Part shown: positions 10,301-20,524 of the stretch, in pieces | How the letters are laid out: every line of letters starts with the position of its first letter | Numbering within the stretch: position 1 is the stretch's first letter | Source of the DNA: Saprolegnia diclina VS20 | Taxonomy: Eukaryota; Oomycota; Saprolegniomycetes; Saprolegniales; Saprolegniaceae | Length of the DNA stretch: 25,670 nucleotides | Reading direction: 5' to 3' | NCBI RefSeq assembly: GCF_000281045.1 | Contig: NW_008246079.1 | Location: forward strand, 470,045-495,714 | Position numbers and translations under genes: made by a program | The notes under the pieces: generated by a model | The model's database searches: none | What the model was told of the DNA's origin: nothing | The model's input: the letters and a program-made list of their open reading frames with translations, nothing else

Positions 10301-12606
10301 TCGGCGATCTACTGCCAGAGGAAACCGAGCCCGAAGTGTACGACGGCGGCCGCGTTCGCTTCCTTGGCGCAATCAACGTCACAGCGATTCACCCTATCAT
10401 TGTCGACACCATGCGCTGTCTGCTCGATGACGTCGTGCTCATCACGCTGCTGATGCTCGCGGATGCCGCGCAGCGCATTCAAAAAATGTACCGCGCCAAG
10501 CGGGCCCGTCAACAACTCATTGTGACACTCAACGAGCGGTACATTTGGTGTCCATATAATGGTCGGACTGAGCCTTTTGGACTAGGTATGTCCACCACGT
10601 TGACCGTGTCACGGGCGCGTCGTACTACATCAATCGACTCACAAAAGAAGTTCGGTTCGACAAGCCACCGCTGCTCGGTGACCACGAAATCTTGACGCCG
10701 CGGACAGCGCTGCGGGACAAGCACACGACGCTGGCGCTGCGGCGGCGGCGGCTCTGGCTCGAAAACGTCATGCCCACGATGGCTCTGCAAGGTCGGGCCA
10801 CGTACCGCACCGCGGCGTTCTTCATGTATGACGTGCTTTGCCACGTCAAGCGGCGATTGCAGCGCGGCGTATGGCCCGCACTACGTGAGCACAACCATGT
10901 TCTCGCGCAGCTGGTCGTTCGTCGGTACCCGCGCCAGCTCAAGCGACTCGGCCCCGTACGTCAAATGATATATATCAGGTCGAGGACGCCTCATTGATAG
11001 CACGGCGACTACACGCTGCATTACGCCCTGCGCGAGGCCTTGCCTCCCGACGTGATTCTCGCGTTTTTGAAGGCGCATGACGATGTTCTGTCGCTCAAAA
11101 ATGCGACGGGGCACACGCCGACGCACCTCTTGGCGCGGTCGCCCAACATGCGCGACTCGATGCGTCTGTTGAATGCATTTTTGGACGCACCCCGGGGCAC
11201 CGACACCTGCACGATGGTCACAACGTCGACGCATTTGACGCCACTGCACTTGGCGTTGCAGCACCACGCGCCACGAAAATTCCTCTTGCGCCTCATGGCG
11301 GCGTGCCCCGGCGCCTTTTGCTTGCGCAACCACAACTTTGAGCAGCCCCTTCACATGGCCGTGCGTAGCGCTCGCCAACCGCTTTCGCTACGGCTCCAAA
11401 TCGTCCAAGACTGCATTGATCACGGCAGTCCGATCGATTCGGTGTCTGAAAATGCCTCCCCGTTGCATTTCGGCCTCGTGCACGGCGTGCATGAAGCGAT
11501 GCTGCACTTGCTCCTCACCCTCCAGCCAAGTGCGGTGGCCCAAGTCTACCGCCGGCTCTTGCCGCTCTTTTTGGCCATGAAAAAAGGGTGTTCGCCATGT
11601 CTCTTGCTGCGTCTTCTCGAGATGACCATGGCGCACGTGCCCGCCGTGCACACGTCGAGAGCCTTCAACCCGCTGCACTACGCACTGCTCTACCGACTGC
11701 CACCGACGTTTGTGCTCCAGCTGCTCGCGACGTGTCCCGCTTGGGCCCATGAGGTGACGAGTCGAAACGAGTACCCGTTGCATCTCGCGGCCATGTACAC
11801 GGAGGAGATAGCCGTCTTGAGAGCGATTCTGGAGGCCGCGCCATTGGCCGCTCGCCACGTCAACGACGCGGGTTGCCTCCCACTGCACCTGGCGGTGCTG
11901 CGCGGCGCGACGGCGTTAGCGAAAGAGCTTCTTCACGTGTGCCCGTGGGTGCTTTTGCAAACGATTCAAGGGACCAAGTACGACGCTCTGTTACTTGCGA
12001 CGCGCGTGCGAGCCAAGTGGCCGACCAACTCGGCGCTTGTCGACCTCTGTCTCTACCCGCCGCCGTTGGCGCCGACGCGGCTGAAGTACACACACTTGGC
12101 GCTGACGCCGTACTTTGTGGCTGCCAATACGCGCCTGAGTGCCATGACGACGTTTGACAAGTAGGTGGATAGTTGGATCGCATTGGATACTTTGGCGATG
12201 GATACTGACAAGAGTCTCCATTAGGCTGCACATGCTGGACCACTGCAGCACCGACGACTTGGAGGCAATTGCGCGCAAGAAGCTGCGCAGCGCGTTTCAC
12301 AAGCCGACAAAAGAGTGGGAGATCGCCAAGATCCTAGCGCTCATGGCTCGGAATCCGCTCGACGCAGCGGTGCAGCTCCGCAGTCTCGTCGCACTTAACC
12401 AAAAGGTGTGCCTCTACGACGAGGCGGCGCGGGAAGCGTGCGTCGAGGCGCACGATATTGTCCGCACGGTGCAGTACGCCATGTACGACTTTACGCCCCA
12501 CGCGCGCATTCAGATCCTCGGCCAAGCGTGTTTGAACCACCTGCTGCCGACGCCCTTTGCCAAAGCCAAGTACCAAAGCCGCGTGGACCCGCTCTACAAA
12601 TTTTAG
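7396..12606 (+). CDS. Large WW / EF-hand / IQ / ankyrin-repeat protein
   Basis: Thirteen exons give 1527 residues; introns are at 7955-8003, 8592-8637, 8790-8827, 8971-9080, 9192-9236, 9344-9386, 9531-9577, 9860-9903, 10139-10187, 10539-10585, 10956-11000 and 12161-12224. The first (GTCGCT donor) and fourth are least certain. WW-like modules begin at residues about 94 (degenerate), 222, 341, 546 and 892 (second Trp replaced by Phe). Between them lie EF-hand loops with canonical Asp/Ser/Gly/Glu spacing: 149-160, 277-288 (weaker), 400-411, 436-447, 597-608, 633-644, 691-702 and 727-738. An IQ motif (about 871-881) could bind calmodulin-like light chains. Residues about 1015-1400 form an ankyrin-type array with repeated PLHLA motifs, and the last ~125 residues are helical. 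No enzyme domain, signal peptide or membrane span is seen. It is probably a cytosolic calcium-responsive scaffold: WW domains bind Pro-rich peptides and ankyrins bind proteins. The exact role is unknown. Confidence 0.88.
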
Positions 12607-12939
12607 CGGCTTGAGTCGCTACCCGACTCGTCCGCGTCGCCTTGACGTACACTGTGTTGACGATGGTGTTTGTTGATCAATTTAGCGATCACTCCCAGCG
12701 ACCAAGAGCTGGTGTCGACTCCTACGAATGCGAAGTCTTTTTAATGAAGATAACGCGGAACACGTTCATATATATATATATAATTTAGCGATTCGACTAC
12801 AGAGATTTGGGGGGGAATCATTCAAATACACAGCTCGCATAAAGCGTATAGGGCTTTCACGGACGGGCTGCACCAGTCATATATAAGTGGTGCTGGCTGG
12901 CTGCCAATGGTGATGTATCGTGTGAGCTCAGAGATTGTA

Positions 12940-12955
12940 GTAAGCTTAAGCTTAC
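12940..12955. repeat. Perfect 16-bp palindrome
   Basis: GTAAGCTTAAGCTTAC reads the same on both strands. It lies 170 bp upstream of the IFT88 start, a plausible site for a dimeric DNA-binding protein or a cruciform. Confidence 0.55.
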
Positions 12956-13047
12956 CAGGAAGCACAGCGTTGGCAACATGGATGCGGCATCTGCCACGTT
13001 TAACACCAATTTAATACACACTATTTCCGTGAATGCATTGAGTGGTG

Positions 13048-13068
13048 ATTGGCCAGAAAGTGGCCAAT
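13048..13068. promoter_or_regulatory. Inverted CCAAT pair upstream of IFT88
   Basis: ATTGGCCA at 13048-13055 and TGGCCAAT at 13061-13068 form a perfect 8-bp inverted repeat around a 5-nt loop, so a CCAAT box is present on each strand. It sits 57 bp before the IFT88 ATG. CCAAT is the known core of NF-Y sites; use of it here is inferred. Confidence 0.45.
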
Positions 13069-13125
13069 GGCATCGAGTGCACCGAACGGCCGCGGCAAAG
13101 ATTGTTTCGAAGCGGCGGAGGAAGC

Positions 13126-16100
13126 ATGGCGTACGCGTACAACTCGGGCGGCCGTGGTCGGGCGCAGGCGATGATGGACGACGACGACGAAGACCTCTAC
13201 GAAGGCTTCAACTACTCGATCGATCTCGCGCCGCCTCAGACGGCGTCCATGAACATGCAGATGAACATGCAGCAGCAAGGCTACTTTGGCATGAACAAGG
13301 GCCAGGCCGCCAACATGAACCCGCCGGGCACCGCGTTCCGCGCGCCGCCGTCGCAAATGGGCCGCCAAATGCCCACGGGCCGACTGCAGACAGGACAGCA
13401 AGGCGGCGGCGACGTGGCGCGACCCATGACGTCGGTCTCGGGCGCTGGCTACTCGGTACGCCCCTCTCTGTCCACTGTAGCGTCACGCATCATGGTGGAG
13501 TAGTCGAATCCTAAGACGGCCGCGGGCCAGCGCATGTTTGATCCGCTGGGCGAAGCGCGCAAGTCGCCGGCGCCACCGCTCGCCGAGAAGGCCGAGAATT
13601 CGCCGAAAGAGACGGCGCGCGAGCTCGAGAAAGCCGTCAACACGTACATTGAGCAGAGCGCCGAGGCGAGCGTCAAGCACGAGTACGAAGAGGCGCTGCG
13701 GTTGGCCAAAGAGGCCGGCAAGAAGGAGCGCATGTTCACCAAGCACTGCGAGACGCACGGGCTCACTGACATGACCAACATCGACTTGACGTACGCGGTG
13801 TTCTTCAACCTCGCAAACGCATACCACCTCAACGGCATGTGGAAAGAAGCCATCCAGAGCTATACACCGATCGTCAAGAACAAGCAGTACCCCCAAGGCG
13901 GCCGGCTCCGCGTCAACATGGTTTTTTCATTTAAAAATGCGACATGTCTCATCGTCCTCGTTGAATAGGGCAATATTTACTACGAGCAGCAGCAATACCC
14001 GACCGCGATTCGCATGTACCGCATGGCGCTCGACCAGATCCCGAGCACGAGCAAGGAAATTCGATACAATATCAAAAAAAACATTGGCTCGGCGCAGATC
14101 AAGCTCGGCCACTACCAGGACGCAGCGACGACGTTCGAGGACATCATGGAGGGCAACCCCGAGTTCCAGTCGGGCTTTAACCTCATCATTTGCTACTACG
14201 CAATCGGCGAGCACGAAAAAATGCGCAAGGGCTTCCAGAACCTCATCGGCATCCCCATGGAAGGTACTTGCCACATTGAGGTTGGGGTTACGGAGGACCG
14301 TAGGTGTCGGCGACGAAGACCTCGAGGAAGACGAAGGCAAAGACGGCGAGCTCAAGTCGCCGTCGTCGGCGGTGCATTTAAAAAAGGACGGGTCGGTGAT
14401 GCGTTGTGGACATAGTTTGTCCAAAATAGCTGACAGTGTGCGGTAGACTCAAGGCCGAGATCCGTGCGCGCCAAAAGAAGGCGACCGAGTACATCTTGAC
14501 AGCTGCAAAGCTGTGCGCACCCGCGCTTGACAAGAAGGACTGGCTCGCGGGCTATAACTGGGTCATTGACGCCATGAAGCAAGACCACGAGCCGATTGCA
14601 AGCGAAATGTGAGCACTATTGTCTCATAGTTTCTGGAATTGATGGGGATTAGGGAAATTTGCAAGGCGCTGCATTTTTTAAAAAACAAGGACTTCGACAA
14701 GGCCATCGAGGTGCTCAAAGCGTTCGAGAAGAAGGACCCGGCGTTGAAAGCGATGGCAGCCACCAATTTAAGTTTTCTCTACTTTGTCGAAGGCGACTAC
14801 AACCAAGCCGACAAGTATAATCGCACACTATTTACGGTCGTGACAACCCGATTCTCGTAGGTTTGCATCGCTCGCCGTGCGCCACCAACGCTACAACGCC
14901 AAGGCGTTGGTCAACAAGGGTAGTATCAACTTGATACAATCGGATTGAAATGGATTTTTCACAGGCAACTGCCTCTACGTCAAGAACGAGTGCGAGCGCG
15001 CCAAGGAGTTGTACCTCGAAGCTATCGGTGTCGAAGCCGACTGCATCGAAGCCATCTTCAACCTCGGGTCTCTTTCCGCGCAATTTCCATGGCACAAGAG
15101 ACTAACATATTCTTGTAGACTCGTCAACATCAAGATTGGTGTCCTCAACGAAGCGCTCCAGGCTTTTGAGAAGCTCCATAGCATCGTCTCGACCAACACC
15201 GAGGTCTTATTGTTTCAACTTGATACAAACGGGATGCCAACGTGACGCAAATAGGTCATCTATCAGATTGCCAATCTCAACGACATGATGGGCAACTACC
15301 GTCAAGCCGTCAAGTGGTTTGTCTTGTTTGTGTCCAATATTGTCGATATACAGTTTTATCATGGTAGGTTCAACATTTTACTATCGTGCTTTGGCTCGTC
15401 CAAGTGTGTCGCGGACCCTGGAGTCTTGGCTCGCCTCGGGCAGATTCACAACAAGGACGACGACGAGACCCAAGCATTCCACTTCCACCTCGAGTCGTAC
15501 CGTCATTTCCCCGTCAACCTTGACGTTATCTCGTGGCTCGGCGTCCGTATTGTCGTCTCTGGCCTCTCGTCTGACTCAGATCTAGGTCTGGTACGTCAAG
15601 AGCGAGTTGTACGAGAAGGCGATCCAGTTTTTCGAACGCGCGTCTCAGATCCAGCCGTCCGAGGTCCGCGTCTTGTCGAAATACCCCAGTTGTGTGCGAC
15701 TCGGTGTAGGTCAAGTGGCGACTCATGGTCACGAGTTGCCATCGGCGCATGGGTGCATACCAGAAAGCGCTCATTTTGTACGAGCAAATCCACCACGACT
15801 ACCCGGAAAACCTCGAGTGCCTCCGGTACCTCGTGGCGATCTGCAAGGACCTCGGACAAAAGTACGACCACCACCAGCAAGCACTCGCCAAGCTCGAACG
15901 CGGTATGAAAGCCCTTCTTTTATCTCATTTTTTACAAAATTCGAGTAGAAAATGCAGCCAAGGTGAATGCGCAAACGAACGCGACCAACTCCAACAGCGG
16001 TGGTGCTATGACACGGGGTAGACTCGCCGTCGCTTCTCTTGGAGCTTATCCGAGCGTAGCGGCCGAGGACCAACGTGGGTCCAGTCGCGGAAGTGCCCGC

Positions 16101-16557
16101 AGCAGCTCACGGATGGAGGCCAACAACCAACACCAAGATGGTCGGTGGAAAATGCAAAGAAGAGGATGCCACGCGTTACGTTCGTAGGAAGCATCTATGG
16201 CCAACAGCAGCACGAGTACCAGCACCAGTCGAGCAGCCACGATCTGTCGCCACCGGAGAACAACCGCATGGCCGAGGTACGACCGATGCTTCTTTGCGCT
16301 CGGCCGCGATGGAACTAGGCCGAATCCGAGTCCGAGTACGCTGTGCCCAAGCCCATGTATCGCAGTACGCTCCGTATTTTCTTGTGTATTTTCTGACAAC
16401 TCTTGGGTAGACACCGAGAGCGCGGGGTCCAAGGCCACCAAAGGCGCAGACGGTATATCGAATCCAACCTGAACTGGCATGACATTTCATTGCAGAGTCG
16501 GACGAGTGGGGCGACGCCGACGTGGGCAACCTCTTGAGCGACAAGGTGGGTTCGTAG
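13126..16557 (+). CDS. IFT88: Intraflagellar transport protein IFT88 (IFT-B, TPR)
   Basis: About 861 residues from roughly 20 exons, near the length of animal IFT88. The N-terminus has the acidic DLYEGFNY motif, then ARPMTSVSGAGYS, MFDPLGEARKSPAPPL and NIDLTYAVFFNLANAY, followed by TPR blocks such as FYRMALDQ-like YRMALDQIPST, LIICYYAIGEHEKM, IYQIANLNDMMGNY, YEKAIQFFERASQIQPSEV and KWRLMVTSC, in the same order as known IFT88. The C-terminus is acidic (DEWGDADVGNLL). IFT88 is a core IFT-B subunit needed to build flagella, so the organism has a flagellated stage. Most introns are 40-55 nt and were placed by eye (for example 13456-13503, 13921-13968, 14264-14303, 15543-15585, 15664-15709, 16453-16495). 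One join is uncertain: a frame-neutral intron near 15342-15404 best restores the family spacing before ADPGVLARLG. Confidence 0.95.
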
Positions 16558-16630
16558 CCAGAACCTCGTGCTCTCCTTCTATGCCAACAATATACGATAC
16601 ATACACGATAAGAACATCGCATTGACAAGC

Positions 16631-19600
16631 TTATGCTGGTCCAACGGCCAAGACGAGTACGCCGAGAAGTGCGAGCAGCGGGAACGAAAGATGCAGACTC
16701 GTCGCGAGGGCAAACGGCATCATGAACGAGCAGTCGTCGCCCATGTAGGGAAAATACGCCAGCGTCTTGTTGTACGGTTCGTAGAGCAACGCGCAGTAGC
16801 AGGACCCGTTGACGCAGACGCCGTTCGGGTACGAGCAGTTGTTCAAACACACTTGCTCGTCGCAGTACTTGCCGAGCCAGCCCGGATCGCAGAGACAGCG
16901 CGAGTTGGGAAATTCGACGCTGCAGTAGCCGTGCCCCGAGCAGTTGCGACCGCAGTTCCGTATCGAGCAGTCTTGCTACAAACAGCGTGATCCTCCTCGT
17001 CACATGACAATATTGTACCCCAATGAAGGGCGGACGACAAATGCACTGTCCAAACCCGTCACAGATGCTAAAGTATACCAGTAGTTGAAGCGAAAGCCGG
17101 AAGAAAGGTACCCGTTCGAGTAGTGGACGTTATCGGCCGTGCACGGTAGCTTCTCAATGCCTGGCACATACGTGTCATTGTCCGTGTGCTCAAAGCCTAA
17201 ACGTCAAGCATGAGCGAATGAGATGACGAGAGTCGAGACACCAGAGAAGCAGCAATGAGTGCAGGACGTGACCTGAGTCGTTTGGTCGAAATCGCAGACC
17301 GTGCCCGGACAAGACCTAGTACAAAATATGAGCTGGTATAGATAGACAGGAATGTCATGCGTACGAGTTGGAGCAGTCGGTGCCATAGTACCCTTCGTTG
17401 CAGATGCAGCGCCCGTACGAACAGGCGCCGTGGAGCGAGCAGTTTTTGATGCAGTTGGTCAAGCTACATGCTCATGAAGAAGCCATGCTGGAGCGAGCGC
17501 AAACCTGTACGACCAATAGTCCCCGTACGTGTAGGCCGGCGTCGTGGTATTGCGCGCGTAGAGCTCATCGCGACTCACACCTAATGTACATTTTGATGGC
17601 TACACCGAGTCGATCAACGCCAACCATAGCCGCCGTAGAGCAGCATCAACTCGTAACCCTAACCCCGCGTTTCAAAGACGCACATGTCGTGGGGACAACG
17701 GACCTTGTGGAAGACTGCCATGTGGGCTGCGCGCTGGGACGGCCGAGACCATTGCAGATCCCACGGCAAGTCGGTGCTAGCACACGTATTGAGAATGCTC
17801 TCTTGAGTCGACGATGGCGATCGTACCGGTTGTCGGCGCGGTCGCGACAGCCGTCCCAGCCCGGTGCCTGGCGTCGTGCCTGCGGGTACAAGGCACCTAT
17901 ATACGACGTGTTTGCTATATATTCTAATGCTATAGCGAAGAGACTTATACTTTGGGGGTTGACGACGAGACAGCGCTCGGGATCTGCCATCACAGAAAAC
18001 TTTGTCGTGCCGTAGTGTAGCTGCTTGGCCCATAGCAAGGGCGGCGTCGCGTTGTACGACGCATTGTCGGGCACGTACGGTCTAAAAATGCCCTAAAAAA
18101 GAAGACAACTATGTACACATGCGTACCGATACGTGCCGCTGAACGCATCGGCCCGCGCCGCCAAGTCGTCCGTGCAGTTGAGTGGGTACAGCGCGTGGAC
18201 AAAAGCAGTTTGCTGCAGCCATTGATTTCCGGCTACGCGTCCATGAGCTGCAAGGAGCGCACAAGTTCGCACTCGAGTTGAAGTGCCACGTGTCTTCGTA
18301 GTAGTAGTTGGAGAGGTACCCGCCAAACAGCACAAACACTGCGCCCGCCGCAATCTATTTCAACGTATCGACAACAAAGACTTGTAAATTCGCCTACCAT
18401 GGTATGTTCGGTGCGCGGACCTGGCTTGACGTTGAAGAGCGGAGTGATTTCGGTCCACCGTCCAGTCGTTAGGTCGTAGACCCATAGATCGTCGAGGTAG
18501 TAGGGGTTGCTTGGAAACGGCGTATAGCCTACACGACTATTTGTGCAAGGTCCCAACAAGATATAGAAACACTCGAAAAAAACACTAATTCGAGCGCGTA
18601 CCTGGCCCCGAGCCGGAGAACGTGGCGCGACCGGCGCCGGCGCCGCTTGTGATGGGATACGGGAAGAATGTTTGATACCCGCCGTGAATGTAGCTGCAGA
18701 AGCAAAGTATGAGCAACTAGTGCGGGAGGAGGTCGGCGCTACAGTTGGTTGTTGTAGAGGAGCGAGGCGTGTCCGGCGCGGGGCGGCGGCCACGTCAGTG
18801 TACATATCGTTGCCTACAATAGGCAATTTTGTTTACCGTCCTTGCATGTATACATGTATAGTGTACAGCGTTGACTTCGGGCACACAAGTGGCTTCCGGT
18901 TGCAGCTGGGACCACGTCAGCGACGCTAGGCCATTGTTTTGACACGTATTCCAACAGGCTGCGATACCAAAATTGAATTGCCACAAGTCGGCAAGGTACC
19001 CGCCCTCGGGGTAGATCGTATGGTCCGACCAGCGGTTGGCGCGACTAGACGCATATCCATAGATACAAAAAGCATGAACACGATTCTACCTGTTTTGGGG
19101 CGCAAAGCCGTGCCAAATGCGATAGCCGCCAAAGATGTACATGTTGGTGCCGTCACCGGACGACGAAAACTTCCAGCGCTTCCCAGGCCCTTGGACCGAG
19201 TAGGTCCCAAGCGCCGCCATTTCGGTCCACGTATTGTCTTCAAAGTTGAAGCGCCTACATTTGCCATGTAGCAATAGACCAAGTGTCAACGAAGAATGCC
19301 TACCACATGTCATCGCAGTAGTCGGTGCACAGTTGTCCGTACCCGCCATAGATAAACATGTGGTCTTGGTACACCTCGGCCTTGTGAAACCTACAGCATC
19401 GTGTAGCAGCGTAGCGCAAGCGAGGTGTCGACCATCGTTCCGCTGGGTGCGAGCAAATGAGCGCGCCGTAGACCATGTGACAGCCTAGAGCGAACGTGCT
19501 GGCGACGATCACGGGAGCAGTGGATCGAACCTCCCCACGGTTGGCCTTGGTGCAGCTGCGTCCACGATTTGTCGCGGCAGCTCTCGTCGGCGTACCGCGT

Positions 19601-20138
19601 GCAGTCTAAGATTCGTTAGCAAGTCTCGAAACGTAGTGTTTAATCGCACTGATGTCGTAGGACCAGACGTCGTTGTAATAGCTGCCAATCGGGACGGTGC
19701 ACGTGCTGTCCGTGCACGTCGAGAGCACTACGCGATGCGCATTAGCAATGTAAGAAGACTATCCACGCACCTGGCTCGTCCGTGTAAGTAGAAAACTGGA
19801 TCTGGCCTTGCACTTGGGTAATGTCATATGTCTTGGGCACATGTGGCGTCTGCGCATCTGGTGGTAAAGGTGTCATTTATGGTCGAACCCACAGTCGTGT
19901 CGTCGGCGCGGCCGCCAAACACCACAGCGCGGGTCCTGTCATCGTGTTATAACTACGCAAAAGACACGGCGGCGTACTTGTAGAGCGCAAGCGAGTGCCC
20001 GCGGCGAGGCCCGGGGCCAGGGCCAACCCAGCTCCACTGCTTCCACGCCTCGACTGCTACGCGACTCGTGAAGAGGCCATTGGCCGACAGCGGCGTACCA
20101 TTGCAGAGAGCAAGGACCAGGATGAACGCATGCCGCAT
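16631..20138 (-). CDS. Secreted or surface Kelch-propeller and EGF-like repeat protein
   Basis: A multi-exon gene with many ~45-nt introns. ATG 20138 gives a signal peptide (MRHAFILVLALCNGTPLS); an in-frame ATG at 20339 would bury it. Kelch-type motifs follow in order: AVVFGGRADD, HMFIYGGYGQL...DDMW, MYIFGGYRIW...ADLWQF, a block with YYLDDLWVYDLTTGRW, VFVLFGGYLSNYYYEDTW, and LMLLYGGYGWR...YGDYWSY, enough for one six-bladed propeller. Next come Cys-rich EGF-like units: NCIKNCSLHGACSYGRC, GICDGFGQCICRPPFIG, CGRNCSGHGYCS, and CSYPNGVCVNGSC. The end is a hydrophobic stretch (LSFPLLALLGVLVLAVGPA) with no cytoplasmic tail, as in a GPI-anchor signal. The mix recalls attractin/MEGF8-type proteins, but orthology is not claimed. 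Likely an extracellular adhesion or recognition protein. I checked the joins near 17659-17703 and in the EGF region; others are approximate. It converges on IFT88 with 73 bp between. Confidence 0.82.
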
Positions 20139-20524
20139 GCCGTCCTTGCTAGACAGGCGCCGCTTCAAGATTTGCAAGATCGAGACACATAGCGCACGTA
20201 TGGTATACTCTACACGAGTGATAACGTTCGGATCCCAGCACTCGTACGGCACGAGGCGAGGGCAGAGGAGGCGAGGGCAGAGGTAAGAACCGAAGGAAGA
20301 ACGTGGACAACTGAAGCTACTGGGTGCGAGACTAAGCAACCCTATTTGCCGTTGGGTTTTGCTGCCGACACGAAATTACGTGAGCGCATTTTGCAGGCTT
20401 TCTAAACCCAAGAAATTGAGACAATATGTGTTCCCTATTGAAATCCAACATTGTCGATCGTTTCACATGTATATTTCGTTTAGAGGCACATGCAGAGTGA
20501 AAATGCCGACGCTTCAAAGGCCAT
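20139..20524. other. Intergenic region, promoter side of the Kelch/EGF gene
   Basis: These 386 bp lie between two minus-strand genes: the 3' end of the ABC transporter and the start of the Kelch/EGF gene. I see no gene; the only marked structure is the 15-nt tandem repeat at 20253-20282. Confidence 0.55.
20253..20282. repeat. Tandem repeat, two perfect 15-nt units
   Basis: GAGGCGAGGGCAGAG occurs twice back to back. On the coding strand of the Kelch/EGF gene this is a pyrimidine-rich tract 115-144 bp upstream of its ATG, possibly part of the promoter or leader. The unit is divisible by three and reads through in frame, but the signal peptide argues that translation starts downstream. Confidence 0.5.

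Larger units (their letters stand above)
12607..13125. other. Intergenic region and IFT88 promoter
   Basis: No gene is supported in these 519 bp between two same-strand genes. It holds an AT dinucleotide run at 12768-12782, a TATATAA-like element at about 12881-12886 in the loop of a 6-bp inverted repeat (GCACCA 12870-12875, TGGTGC 12888-12893), and the two palindromes listed separately. ATG codons at 12978 and elsewhere open frames that do not join IFT88. Confidence 0.6.

Noticed and set aside
12768-12782. AT dinucleotide run as a microsatellite or origin
   Set aside because: Only 15 nt long, ordinary for intergenic DNA, with no accompanying origin-like structure.
12969-12977. GTTGGCAAC as a possible RFX X-box for IFT88
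   Set aside because: Only the GGCAAC half-site matches the consensus; the left half does not, and RFX control of cilia genes is not established for this lineage.
17659-17703. In-frame TAG in the Kelch/EGF gene suggesting a pseudogene
   Set aside because: A 45-nt GT..TTAG intron removes it and joins HMAVFHK directly to GYELMLLYGGYG, restoring the Kelch repeat.
20076-20138. Secreted effector of the RxLR or Crinkler type, because of the signal peptide
   Set aside because: No RxLR-dEER or LxLFLAK motif follows; the protein is a long Kelch/EGF surface type.
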